A stretch of 64,000 nt of DNA from Rikenellaceae bacterium (GTDB lineage Bacteria > Bacteroidota > Bacteroidia > Bacteroidales > Rikenellaceae). The stretch is from the NCBI GenBank assembly GCA_017442365.1, contig JAFRZW010000016.1, positions 124,001-188,000 on the forward strand, in the 5' to 3' direction. A program made the position numbers and the translations under genes. Below, one piece after another: positions 25,506 to 34,578 of the stretch; positions within the stretch are counted from its first letter, which is position 1, and each line of letters begins with the position of its first letter. The notes beneath the pieces were generated by a model that made no database searches, was not told where the DNA came from, and saw nothing but the letters and a program-made list of their open reading frames with translations.

Positions 25506-28349
25506 TTACAACTCCTTGCAGGTGCAAACCAAGTTGCGGTCGCCGTAGCCGTTGTCGATCTTCGACACGTAGGGGAAGAACTTGCTTTGCTTAACCCACG
25601 CGAGCGGGAATACCGCCTGCTCGCGGGTGTAGGGGTGCGACCACTCGCCCGTAAGCTCAACAGCCGTATGGGGTGCATTTACGATGGGGTTGTCGGTGGT
25701 GTTACCACTCTCAGCAACGGCCTCGCACTCACGCTTGATCGAGATCATTGCCTCGATAAAGCGATCCATTTCGGCCTTCGGCTCACTCTCCGTAGGCTCG
25801 ATCATAAACGTATCGTGCACGGGGAACGAGAGCGTCGGAGCGTGGAAACCGTAGTCCATCAATCGGCGCGCCATATCGCCCGTATCGACGCCATAGAGCT
25901 TCTTGAACTCGTGCAGGTCGAGGATCATCTCGTGTCCTACGCGACCGTTCTCGCCCGTGTAGTAGGTGCGGAACTCCTTCGACAGCGCAGCCGACATATA
26001 GTTAGCGTTGATGATTGCCATTTCGGTAGCCTCGCGCAGACCGCTTTCGCCGAGCATCTTGATGTAGCCGTATGTGATCGGCAACAACATTGCGCTGCCC
26101 CACGGAGCCGATGCAACAGCGGTGATACCCTCCTCGCCACCGGTCTCAACCAGCGAGTGCGAAGGCAGGAACTTAGCCAAGTGAGCAGCAACGCAGATCG
26201 GGCCAACACCCGGACCGCCACCGCCGTGAGGCATTGCGAAGGTCTTGTGCAGGTTCAGGTGGCAGACGTCGGCACCGATGTAACCGGGATTGGTCAAACC
26301 TACCTGAGCGTTCATATTTGCACCGTCCATATATACCTGACCGCCAGCGTCGTGCACCGCATCAACGATCTCGCGGATACGGCTCTCGAACACGCCGTGA
26401 GTCGAGGGATAGGTAACCATCAGACCGCACAGCTCGCTGCTGTACTGCTCGGCCTTAGCCTTCAAATCCTCGACGTCGATATTACCATTTGCGTCGCACG
26501 CTACGGTTACGATCTTCATACCTGCCATTGCAGCCGATGCGGGGTTGGTACCGTGAGCCGATGCGGGGATCAGCACGATGTTACGATAGCCCTGACCGCG
26601 GCTCTGGTGGTACGCACGAATCACCATCAGACCTGCATACTCGCCAGCAGCTCCCGAGTTGGGCTGCAATGAACAAGCGGCAAAGCCGGTGATGGTTGCC
26701 AGATCGTTCTCCAAGTCCTCGATCATCATCTTGTAACCCTCGACCTGATCGGCGGGAGTGAAGGGGTGTACATCGGCAAAACCCGACAGACTGAGCGGCT
26801 GCATAAGTGCGGCAGCGTTCAGTTTCATCGTACACGAGCCGAGCGAGATCATACTGTCAGCCAGCGAGATATCGCGGTGCTCCAAGCGCTTGATGTAACG
26901 CATCAAGTCGCTCTCGTTGCGGTATTTGTTGAATACGCTTTCGGTCAAAATTGCGCTCTCGCGTGCCAATTCAGCGGGGTAGTAGCACTTGCTTGCAGCC
27001 TTCACCGACTTGGGTGCCTTGCGACCCTTAGCCAGCGCGAAGATCTCGACTACGGTTGCAATCTCCTCGTCGGTCGTTACCTCGTCGAAGCTCATACGCA
27101 CGCCGCCCGACGCGGGGTAGAAGAAGTTGATACCGCGCTCCAACGCCAGCGACTGCACAACGGCAGCATCTACGTCAGTAATCTCGATCGTGTCGAAGAA
27201 CGAGCTATGCAACAGCGTGCAACCCAACGCCTCCAAAGCCTCAGCAACGGTTGCGGCGGCCGAATGGATATGCTCGGCAATGCGACGCAGACCCTCAGCA
27301 CCGTGATAAACTGCATAGAAACCAACCATCGAGGCCATCAGTGCCGAAGCGGTACAGATGTTCGATGTTGCGCGCTCACGCTTGATATGCTGCTCGCGCA
27401 TTTGCAGCGCCATACGCAGTGCTTTGTTGCCCAGACGATCGACGCTGACACCGATGATTCGACCCGGCATATTGCGCTTAAACTCCTCGCGTGTAGCCAT
27501 ATAACCAGCGCTCGGACCACCGAATCCCATCGGCGTACCCATACGCTGCGTACCTCCTACGGCGATATCTGCGCCCCACTCAGCGGGTGCTTTCAGCAGC
27601 ACGAGCGACATCAGATCGCTAACGGCTGTAACCAGCACACCGGCCTCGTGAGCCTTTGCGGTGAAGCCTTCGTAGTTGCGAACCTCACCGTCGGCAGCGG
27701 GGTATTGAACGATGGCACCGAACTCACGACCCGTAAATTCATACTCTGCAAAGTTGTCGCAGATGATCTCGATACCGAACGGCTCGCTACGAGTGAGCAG
27801 CACGTCCATTGTCTGCGGGAACAGTTTTTCATCAACAAACAGAGCGTTGCGACCCTGCTTTACGGCCTCGCGCGAACGCAGAGCAAACATCATCAACATA
27901 GCCTCGGCCGTTGCTGTTGCCTCGTCCAGCAGCGAGCAGTTGCCGATCTGCATACCTGTAAGTGAGATGATTGCGGTCTGGTAGTTGAGCAGAGCCTCCA
28001 AACGACCCTGCGAAATCTCAGCCTGATAGGGCGTGTATGAGGTGTACCACGCGGGGTTCTCGAATACGTTACGCGAGATTGCTGCGGGCACAGCCGAGGG
28101 GTAGTAGCCCATACCGATAAACGAACGCAGGGGGCGGTTGCGCTCCGCGAGCGAACGGATCAGCTGTGCGAATTGGAACTCGCTCAGGCCCTCTTTGGGC
28201 AGTGCGAGGGGCTTACGCAGGCGGATCGACTGCGGGATAACTTGCGAGATCAGCTCTTCGCGGCTCTCGACGCCGATCACATCGAGCATCTCTTTGAGTT
28301 GTGCTGCATCGGGACCGATGTGGCGCGATGCGAATCTATCAAATGACAT
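25506..28349 (-). CDS. gcvP: Glycine dehydrogenase (decarboxylating), P-protein
   Basis: 947 residues, the fused full-length form. The N-terminal half includes FIGMGYYPSAVPAAISRNVFEN and GTPMGFGGPSAGYMAT; the C-terminal half carries the PLP lysine in NLHKTFAMPHGGGGPG. The P-protein decarboxylates glycine and passes the aminomethyl group to lipoylated GcvH, feeding C1-tetrahydrofolate. GcvT and GcvH genes are not adjacent. A TetR gene lies directly upstream on the same strand, with a large palindrome between them. Confidence 0.97.
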   Translation of the reverse strand: MSFDRFASRHIGPDAAQLKEMLDVIGVESREELISQVIPQSIRLRKPLALPKEGLSEFQFAQLIRSLAERNRPLRSFIGMGYYPSAVPAAISRNVFENPAWYTSYTPYQAEISQGRLEALLNYQTAIISLTGMQIGNCSLLDEATATAEAMLMMFALRSREAVKQGRNALFVDEKLFPQTMDVLLTRSEPFGIEIICDNFAEYEFTGREFGAIVQYPAADGEVRNYEGFTAKAHEAGVLVTAVSDLMSLVLLKAPAEWGADIAVGGTQRMGTPMGFGGPSAGYMATREEFKRNMPGRIIGVSVDRLGNKALRMALQMREQHIKRERATSNICTASALMASMVGFYAVYHGAEGLRRIAEHIHSAAATVAEALEALGCTLLHSSFFDTIEITDVDAAVVQSLALERGINFFYPASGGVRMSFDEVTTDEEIATVVEIFALAKGRKAPKSVKAASKCYYPAELARESAILTESVFNKYRNESDLMRYIKRLEHRDISLADSMISLGSCTMKLNAAALMQPLSLSGFADVHPFTPADQVEGYKMMIEDLENDLATITGFAACSLQPNSGAAGEYAGLMVIRAYHQSRGQGYRNIVLIPASAHGTNPASAAMAGMKIVTVACDANGNIDVEDLKAKAEQYSSELCGLMVTYPSTHGVFESRIREIVDAVHDAGGQVYMDGANMNAQVGLTNPGYIGADVCHLNLHKTFAMPHGGGGPGVGPICVAAHLAKFLPSHSLVETGGEEGITAVASAPWGSAMLLPITYGYIKMLGESGLREATEMAIINANYMSAALSKEFRTYYTGENGRVGHEMILDLHEFKKLYGVDTGDMARRLMDYGFHAPTLSFPVHDTFMIEPTESEPKAEMDRFIEAMISIKRECEAVAESGNTTDNPIVNAPHTAVELTGEWSHPYTREQAVFPLAWVKQSKFFPYVSKIDNGYGDRNLVCTCKEL

Positions 28350-28384
28350 AGATATTGAATTTATGAGTTATTCTTCGAAACGTA

Positions 28385-28437
28385 ACAAAGTACGATACAA
28401 AATTACCTAATTTTTTTCGGTTTGTATCGTACTTTGT
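28385..28437. promoter_or_regulatory. 17-bp perfect inverted repeat upstream of gcvP
   Basis: ACAAAGTACGATACAAA (28385-28401) and TTTGTATCGTACTTTGT (28421-28437) are exact reverse complements around a 19-base AT-rich spacer. On the minus strand a TAATTTTG -7-like box (28398-28405) overlaps the gcvP-side arm. It could be an operator for the adjacent TetR protein or an attenuator hairpin; there is no good T run for a terminator on either side. Confidence 0.65.
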
Positions 28438-28467
28438 CGAAAATCTTACGCGCGACGCGCGATTTTA

Positions 28468-29049
28468 CTATAATTGCCACGTAGGCTTCGGCTCTTCTCC
28501 TTGTTGCAGGCAGTTCCAGAATTTGCGCATACGATCCATTTGGGTATGGAACAGCTCTTCATTCATCATTATAGCATACGAGTTGAGGAGCGAGTAGAGG
28601 TAATCCATTGCCACCTTTGCGTATTCGGTTTGAATGCCCTCTTTCTCAGCAAGTTCGACGCACAGCGCAGCTTGATCGGCCATCAATTGCTCAACCAGAT
28701 CAAAGACTCTGGGGCGATAACCCGGGTGTAAGATCGACTGCATCACAAAGCGATCATACATTAAGTTGCTAACGGCCAGATTCTCAACATTGTTCAAGAA
28801 GTCGATGAAGGTCAGGTTTTCGTCCTTACGCATCGCGTCATTGGCGTCAATAAGCGATTGATAGTAGTAGCGAATAGTCTCGATCACCATTTGGTCGCGT
28901 CCCTCGAACATCTCATAGATGAACGACGAGCTGATGCCCGATTCGACGATCAGATAGCGCATCGAGGTCTTGTCTAATCCGTGCTTCGCAAATGTGTTGA
29001 GGAAGCTGGTAAGCAGCACCTTGCGGCGAAGTTTTCTATCAACAGTCAT
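28468..29049 (-). CDS. TetR/AcrR family transcriptional regulator
   Basis: 193 residues. HTH region: FLNTFAKHGLDKTSMRYLIVESGISSSFIYEMFEGRDQMVIETIRYYY (residues about 15-65). The C-terminal domain is helical and unlike the efflux regulator at 10771. Downstream on the same strand lies gcvP, behind a perfect palindrome; upstream, 49 bp away, is the nucleoside kinase. Which neighbour it controls is not known from sequence. Confidence 0.85.
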   Translation of the reverse strand: MTVDRKLRRKVLLTSFLNTFAKHGLDKTSMRYLIVESGISSSFIYEMFEGRDQMVIETIRYYYQSLIDANDAMRKDENLTFIDFLNNVENLAVSNLMYDRFVMQSILHPGYRPRVFDLVEQLMADQAALCVELAEKEGIQTEYAKVAMDYLYSLLNSYAIMMNEELFHTQMDRMRKFWNCLQQGEEPKPTWQL

Positions 29050-29098
29050 AGTTTTAGTTTAGGGTTTTAGGTTAATATAAATAGTCCTCTTTTGGTTG

Positions 29099-30769
29099 TT
29101 AATATTTGAAGCTGCTGCCGCCGATAAACTCACGCAGAATCGACGTTGGCGGAATCTCCGCGGGGTCGATCGGCAGGAAGTTATCGAGGAATTTGAGCAG
29201 TCGTTTTGCCTCGGCATATTCGGGCACGGTGTTGGGCACTTCGCGCAATTTGGGTTCAACAAATTGGCGCAATACAGCAATCTCGTAAAAGAGTGAGCTG
29301 TTGAACATTACGTCTGCATTTTCTTGATAGGGGAAGATATGCTTGTCCTCGCCACGACGCACGCTCGGCCAGCGACGAATGGTCGATTCGGCATTTGCGC
29401 CACGCGAGTAGTAGTCGCGCGTGATGCGGCGAATCAGTCGGTTGTCGGTCGTAGCGATACGCGACACGTTATCCATCGAGATTGAGGTCAGAGCCGAGAT
29501 ATATACCTTGAATTTCAGTCGATCATCAACCGCAGCGGTCAGACGTGGATTCAGACCGTGAATACCCTCGATGACCAGAATCGAACGCTCGTCGAGTTGT
29601 AGCGGCTGGTCGTACCATTCGCGCAGACCGGTGATGAAATTGAACTTCGGAACGCGGACGCTCTCGCCTTTGAGCAGCAGGTTGAGCTGTTCGTTGAACA
29701 GAGCGATGTCGATAGCCTCCAAAGCCTCGAAATCGTAGTCGCCCTTCTCGTCGCGGGGAGTATCCTCACGATTGACAAAGTAGTCGTCGAGCGAAATGGT
29801 TACGGGGCGCAATCCGAGAATACGCAACTGAATACCAAGACGTTGTGCGAAGGTGGTCTTGCCACTTGACGAGGGTCCCGAGATCAGGACGATACGTGCT
29901 CCGCGCGAGATATTTGCGTCGTAGATCGAGTCGGCAATCGCGCCCAACTTTTTCTCGTGGAATGCCTCAGCCACCTTGATCAGGTCGCTGCTTTCGCCCG
30001 CCAGAACCTTCGAGTTGAGCGAGCCGATATTCTGCACACCCATCACCTCGACCCACTCTTTGTACTCCTTGAAGATGTCGAACATCTTGTCCTGCGGAAC
30101 GATGTTTTCGAGCTGTGTGGGGTCGGTGCGTCGGGGCACGGCCAAGTGCAGACCGTTGTAGTAGCGACGTATGTCGAACAGATGAATGTATCCGGTCGAG
30201 GGAGCCAGCGCGCCATAGAAATAGCCCGCCATATCGGCCATACGATAGACGTCGGCATACAATCGCGGGCGGGTGCGCAGCAGTGCGATCTTGTCGTCAA
30301 AGCCGAGCTTCGAGTAGATCGTTTCGACCTCCGAGGCGAGCAGGCGTTCGCGCACGATGGGAATATCGGCAGCGATAATCTCGTCCATACGTTGTTTGAT
30401 CTGTGCGATCTGTTCGTCCGAGAGCTCATCGTGGTCGTCGATTTCGCAATAGAAACCCTTCGAAACGGAGTGTCGGATCGAGAAAGTCGCTTCGGGGTAG
30501 AGGTCGTGCACCGCTTTGTGCATAATGAAGAACAGCGTGCGTTGATAGACGCGCGTACCCTCGAAGTGTGTGATGTCGATAAATCGCACCGAAATTGGCT
30601 TATATATTTTATAGTTCAGCTCCTTGATTCGGTTATTGACATACGCTGCCAAAAACGGCTGTGGGCTATTCAGCGCGAGCATATCAATCACTTCGCGCAG
30701 CGATGTACCCATATTTACAGATAGCTCCGAGCCGTTATTTTCGCATATAATTTTGACCACAGGTGTCAT
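29099..30769 (-). CDS. Uridine kinase-like nucleoside kinase with TGS/ThrRS-type N-terminus
   Basis: 556 residues from the ATG at 30769 (MTPVVKIICENN); an in-frame extension to 30814 lacks support. The N-terminal part resembles the TGS and editing-type domains of threonyl-tRNA synthetase (VNMGTSLREVIDML, GFYCEIDDHDELSDEQIAQI). The C-terminal kinase domain has the P-loop GPSSSGKTT and LDDYFVNREDTPRDEKGDYDFE, as in uridine kinase/phosphoribulokinase. This architecture is annotated as nucleoside kinase in Bacteroidetes and Firmicutes; the substrate is probably uridine or a related nucleoside. It might act with the diverging 5'-nucleotidase. Confidence 0.88.
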   Translation of the reverse strand: MTPVVKIICENNGSELSVNMGTSLREVIDMLALNSPQPFLAAYVNNRIKELNYKIYKPISVRFIDITHFEGTRVYQRTLFFIMHKAVHDLYPEATFSIRHSVSKGFYCEIDDHDELSDEQIAQIKQRMDEIIAADIPIVRERLLASEVETIYSKLGFDDKIALLRTRPRLYADVYRMADMAGYFYGALAPSTGYIHLFDIRRYYNGLHLAVPRRTDPTQLENIVPQDKMFDIFKEYKEWVEVMGVQNIGSLNSKVLAGESSDLIKVAEAFHEKKLGAIADSIYDANISRGARIVLISGPSSSGKTTFAQRLGIQLRILGLRPVTISLDDYFVNREDTPRDEKGDYDFEALEAIDIALFNEQLNLLLKGESVRVPKFNFITGLREWYDQPLQLDERSILVIEGIHGLNPRLTAAVDDRLKFKVYISALTSISMDNVSRIATTDNRLIRRITRDYYSRGANAESTIRRWPSVRRGEDKHIFPYQENADVMFNSSLFYEIAVLRQFVEPKLREVPNTVPEYAEAKRLLKFLDNFLPIDPAEIPPTSILREFIGGSSFKY

Positions 30770-30841
30770 AATAAAAACATTTTGTTTGCTACAAATTTGC
30801 AAAATAAATTCCACTTATGCTAATATTTCTCAAAAAAAATG

Positions 30842-30849
30842 TAACTTTG
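30842..30849 (+). promoter_or_regulatory. -7 element of the 5'-nucleotidase gene
   Basis: TAACTTTG matches TAnnTTTG 46 bp before the ATG. No convincing -33 TTG at 19-20 bp. Confidence 0.4.
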
Positions 30850-30895
30850 ACGAGTAAAAATATGATTTATTCTACTTAAAACCGACTTTTTAGTT

Positions 30896-32332
30896 ATGAA
30901 ACGATCGTTTTTGACATCCTTAATTACGTCCTTAATTTTTGTCCTTTCAATGATTGTAATAGGCTGGTCGCAGCAGCCTGTTCGCCGCGTTGTGGTGCTC
31001 TCGACCAACGATGTTCACGGAGCCATTCAGCAGTTCCCGCGTTTGGCTACGGCTATTGCCGAGTGCCGCGATACGGCTGAGGTGGTGCTGGTTGATGCCG
31101 GCGACCGTTGGACGGGTAATGCCTATGTCGATAAGGCCGAGCAGAGGTGTCTGCCCGTGATCGAGTTGATGAATCGCCTCAATTACGATGTAGCTACGCT
31201 TGGTAATCACGAGTTCGACTATGGTCAGGAGTTGCTCCGTGAGCGTATTTCGCAGGCCGAATTTGAGATTATTTGTGCCAATATGGAGTCGTGTGGCTCG
31301 GAATTGACCGTGCCCGCCACGACAATCATCGAACGCGGAGGCATTAAGTTTGGTTTCGTGGGTCTTGTTACCAACTTTGCAGACGGCTATCCCGATGGTC
31401 AGAAGAGCAATTTCGAGGGTTTGACCTTCCCTTCGCCCTTCGAGAAGGCTGTCGAGTTGCAGTCGCTCCGCAAGGAGTGCGACGTGTTGGTGCTGATCTC
31501 GCATTTGGGCGACGATATGGATCGCGTACTGACGGTCGATGCTCCCGAATATGATCTGATCGTTGGCGGTCATACTCATACCGTACTCGCTGAGGGTCAG
31601 GAATATAACGGCACTCTGATCACACAGACAGGCAAGAGCTTGAAGAACTTGGGCGTTACGGTTGTCGAGATGACGGGCAACGAGATCACCCGCCTCGAAA
31701 ATCGCCTTGTTGCGCTGGCCGACTATGCCGAGGACGAGGAGATGAAGGCAGCCGTTGAGGTCTATTACAACGATCCCTATCTGAGTGCTCCGATTGGTTC
31801 GTCGAAGGTGCAGCTGTCGAAGGTTGGTTTGGCAAACTTTATGGCTGAGTCGATCGCCAAGCGCACCAAGTCGGACGTAGGTCTTTACCACTTTGGCGGT
31901 GTGCGTGTCGATTCGTTGCGCAAGGAGGGCATCAGCATTGGCGACGTATTCACGTTGGAGCCTTTCAGCAGCACGATCTACACCGCCCAGATGACCACCG
32001 AGCAGATTCGCGGAATGATCATCAATAAGTTCAACGATTCGGTCAATCCGAAGGAGTCGCATCGCCCCGATATCAACCCGTACGGAACGAGTTACACGAT
32101 CGTTACCGACGCTGAGGGTGAGGCGATTGACGTTCAGTTCTCGACGCTCAAAGAGGGTCGCACCTACAAGGTTGCGATGGGCGACTATATGTACAAAAAC
32201 TACAATTTCGACAAGAGCGGCGCGCACACCGCAACGGGTATCCTCGTAACTGAGGTTATGCTCGACGAGTTGCGCCACCACTCGCCCCTCGGCTATACCA
32301 ACGAGGAGCGAATCTCGATCATCGAAAAGTAG
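30896..32332 (+). CDS. UshA-like 5'-nucleotidase/metallophosphatase
   Basis: 478 residues with a hydrophobic signal (about 5-25). Calcineurin-type metal ligands: STNDVHG (D39, H41), DAGDRWTGN, TLGNHEFDYG, ISHLGDD and VGGHTHTV. The C-terminal 5'-nucleotidase domain (ANFMAESIAKRTKSDVGLYHFGGVR, VFTLEPFSSTIYT) completes the family architecture in one chain. It dephosphorylates extracytoplasmic nucleotides to nucleosides for uptake. A nucleoside kinase diverges from it, and the nuclease locus at 2-7660 could supply substrate elsewhere. Confidence 0.93.
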   Translation: MKRSFLTSLITSLIFVLSMIVIGWSQQPVRRVVVLSTNDVHGAIQQFPRLATAIAECRDTAEVVLVDAGDRWTGNAYVDKAEQRCLPVIELMNRLNYDVATLGNHEFDYGQELLRERISQAEFEIICANMESCGSELTVPATTIIERGGIKFGFVGLVTNFADGYPDGQKSNFEGLTFPSPFEKAVELQSLRKECDVLVLISHLGDDMDRVLTVDAPEYDLIVGGHTHTVLAEGQEYNGTLITQTGKSLKNLGVTVVEMTGNEITRLENRLVALADYAEDEEMKAAVEVYYNDPYLSAPIGSSKVQLSKVGLANFMAESIAKRTKSDVGLYHFGGVRVDSLRKEGISIGDVFTLEPFSSTIYTAQMTTEQIRGMIINKFNDSVNPKESHRPDINPYGTSYTIVTDAEGEAIDVQFSTLKEGRTYKVAMGDYMYKNYNFDKSGAHTATGILVTEVMLDELRHHSPLGYTNEERISIIEK

Positions 32333-32338
32333 TGCTAC

Positions 32339-32577
32339 AATTCAAAATTCAAGATTCAAAATTCAAAATTAAAGATTTGACCGCGCTCCGAATGGGGGTG
32401 CGGTTTTTTCTTTGTTTTCTAAGAAAATGGCAAAATCCTCAGATTTTGACACACCTTCGTGGGCTCGCCTTTGGCGACCGCCCCAGCCCACGAAGGTGCA
32501 CTTGCATATTAGGGCTGCACGCGAAATTCATTAGTAGCAAAAGAAAATCTTGAATTTTGAATCTTGAATTTTGAATT
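32339..32577. repeat. MITE-like 239-bp element bounded by inverted heptad arrays
   Basis: Terminal arms 32339-32370 and 32546-32577 are 32-bp inverted repeats (31 of 32 match), each built of ATTCAAA/ATTCAAG heptads. The element starts 6 bp after the 5'-nucleotidase stop. Inside are that gene's terminator (32379-32409), a short hairpin CAAAATC-CTCA-GATTTTG (32431-32448), and the GC-rich inverted repeat CACCTTCGTGGGCT/AGCCCACGAAGGTG (32452-32465, 32485-32498). There is no coding content. Whether it is mobile is unproven; I saw no clear target-site duplication. Confidence 0.65.
32379..32409 (+). terminator. Terminator of the 5'-nucleotidase gene
   Basis: GACCGCGCTCC / GGGGGTGCGGTT hairpin followed by six Ts, lying inside the repeat element. 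Confidence 0.75.
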
Positions 32578-32593
32578 AAAATCACGTAAATCG

Positions 32594-32624
32594 TTGTAAA
32601 TCCGAAAAATAGTCCGTATATTTG
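32594..32624 (+). promoter_or_regulatory. Promoter of rpsA
   Basis: TTG (32594-32596), 20 bp, TATATTTG (32617-32624). The start codon is 112 bp downstream, leaving a leader of about 100 nt with no obvious riboswitch. Confidence 0.7.
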
Positions 32625-32736
32625 TGCGCTTTTTCGGCGGCGCACGCGCGTATGTAAATGCAAACGTCTGACGCTCAAAGGGTTAAATTAATTTATTGTC
32701 AAACTTTTAACGAGTGATTGTATCACAAAAATTTTT

Positions 32737-34530
32737 ATGGTAGAAAACAAAATGGTAGTCGCAAACGAGAATTTCGATTGGAACGCATTCGAGAACGAGT
32801 TGGATCTCTACGATCGTTCGAAGGACGAGATCGCTGGTGCGTATGACCAGACTCTGTCGAAGGTACAGGTAGGCGAGGTAGTCGAGGGTACCGTAGTAGA
32901 CATCAACAAGCGTGAAGTTGTCGTTAATATCGGCTACAAGAGCGAAGGTATTATCCCCGTAGGCGAGTTCCGCTACAACCCCGAGCTGACCGTAGGTGAG
33001 AAGGTTGAGGTTTATGTTGAGAACGCTGAGGACAAGAAGGGCCAGTTGCAGTTGTCGCACAAGAAGGCTCGCCAGCTCAAATCGTGGGATCGCGTTAACC
33101 TCGCTTTGGAGAACGACGAGATCATCAAGGGCTATATCAAGTGCCGCACTAAGGGCGGTATGATCGTTGATGTATTCGGCATCGAGGCATTCTTGCCCGG
33201 TTCGCAGATCGACGTTAAGCCTATCCGTGATTACGACTTCTACGTTGATAAGACTATGGAGTTCAAGGTTGTTAAGATCAACCAGGAGTTCCGCAACGTA
33301 GTTGTATCGCACAAGGCTCTGGTTGAGGCAGAGTTGGAGGCACAGAAGAAGGAGATTATGTCGAAGTTGGAGAAGGGCCAGATCTTGGAGGGTGTTGTTA
33401 AGAACATCACTTCGTATGGCGTATTCATCGACTTGGGCGGTGTTGACGGTCTGATCCACATCACCGATCTGTCGTGGGGTCGCGTAAATCACCCCGAGGA
33501 GATCGTAGAGCTCGATCAGAAGTTGAACGTTGTAATCCTCGACTTCGACGATCAGAAGAAGCGTATCGCACTTGGTTTGAAGCAGCTGACTCCGCACCCC
33601 TGGGAGGCTTTGAGCGCAGACTTGAAGGTAGGTGACAAGGTTAAGGGTAAGGTAGTTGTTATGGCTGACTACGGTGCATTCGTTGAGATCGCAGCAGGCG
33701 TTGAGGGTCTGATCCACGTATCGGAGATGTCGTGGAGCCAGCACTTGCGTTCGGCACAGGAGTTTATGAAGGTTGGCGACGAGATCGAGGCAGTAGTTTT
33801 GACCTTGGATCGCGAGGAGCGCAAGATGTCGCTCGGTATCAAGCAGCTGACCACTGATCCTTGGGCTGCAATCGAGAGCAAGTACCCCGTTGGCAGCAAA
33901 CACACTGCTAAGGTTCGCAACTTCACCAACTTCGGTGTATTCGTTGAGATCGAAGAGGGTATCGACGGTCTGATCCACATCTCGGATCTGAGCTGGACCA
34001 AGAAGATCAAGCACCCCGCAGAGTTCACTCAGATCGGTGCTGAGATCGAGGTTGTAGTATTGGAGATCGACAAGGAGAACCGTCGTCTGAGCCTCGGCCA
34101 CAAGCAGTTGGAGGAGAATCCTTGGAACGAGTTCGAGCAGCAGTATGCTGTTGATACCGTTCACGAGGGTACCATCAAGGAGCTGACCGAGAAGGGCGCA
34201 GTTGTAACTCTGTCGGAGAACATCGAGGGCTTTGCACCTGCACGTCAGTTGGTAAAGGAGGACGGCACTCAGGCTAAGGTTGGTGAGACTTTGTCGTTCA
34301 AGGTTATCGAGTTCTCGAAGGCAACCAAGCGCATCACTCTGTCGCACACTCGTCTGTTCGAGGAGGCTAAGCGTGCTGAGGAGAAGGCCGAGAAGAAGGC
34401 TAAGGCTGAGGCAGCTGAGGCAACCAAGTCGTCGGTGAAGAAGATCAACGCTTCGGTTGAGAAGACCACCTTGGGTGATATCACTTCGCTGGCTGAGTTG
34501 AAGGCTCAGATGGAGAAGGACGCTGAGTAA
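32737..34530 (+). CDS. rpsA: 30S ribosomal protein S1
   Basis: 597 residues with six S1 RNA-binding repeats (for example VGEVVEGTVVDINKREVVVNIG, GQILEGVVKNITSYGVFIDLG, HTAKVRNFTNFGVFVEIEEG) and a Lys/Glu-rich C-terminus. S1 holds mRNA leaders on the 30S subunit; this matters in a phylum that rarely uses Shine-Dalgarno pairing. The ATG at 32737 is used; an in-frame ATG at 32752 (MVVANENFDWNAFE) could also serve. The RNase Z gene follows 48 bp downstream. Confidence 0.97.
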   Translation: MVENKMVVANENFDWNAFENELDLYDRSKDEIAGAYDQTLSKVQVGEVVEGTVVDINKREVVVNIGYKSEGIIPVGEFRYNPELTVGEKVEVYVENAEDKKGQLQLSHKKARQLKSWDRVNLALENDEIIKGYIKCRTKGGMIVDVFGIEAFLPGSQIDVKPIRDYDFYVDKTMEFKVVKINQEFRNVVVSHKALVEAELEAQKKEIMSKLEKGQILEGVVKNITSYGVFIDLGGVDGLIHITDLSWGRVNHPEEIVELDQKLNVVILDFDDQKKRIALGLKQLTPHPWEALSADLKVGDKVKGKVVVMADYGAFVEIAAGVEGLIHVSEMSWSQHLRSAQEFMKVGDEIEAVVLTLDREERKMSLGIKQLTTDPWAAIESKYPVGSKHTAKVRNFTNFGVFVEIEEGIDGLIHISDLSWTKKIKHPAEFTQIGAEIEVVVLEIDKENRRLSLGHKQLEENPWNEFEQQYAVDTVHEGTIKELTEKGAVVTLSENIEGFAPARQLVKEDGTQAKVGETLSFKVIEFSKATKRITLSHTRLFEEAKRAEEKAEKKAKAEAAEATKSSVKKINASVEKTTLGDITSLAELKAQMEKDAE

Positions 34531-34578
34531 CATCAGTGTAGTGGGGGCGAGCTAAGCTAATTGACCGAGGGACAGGAG

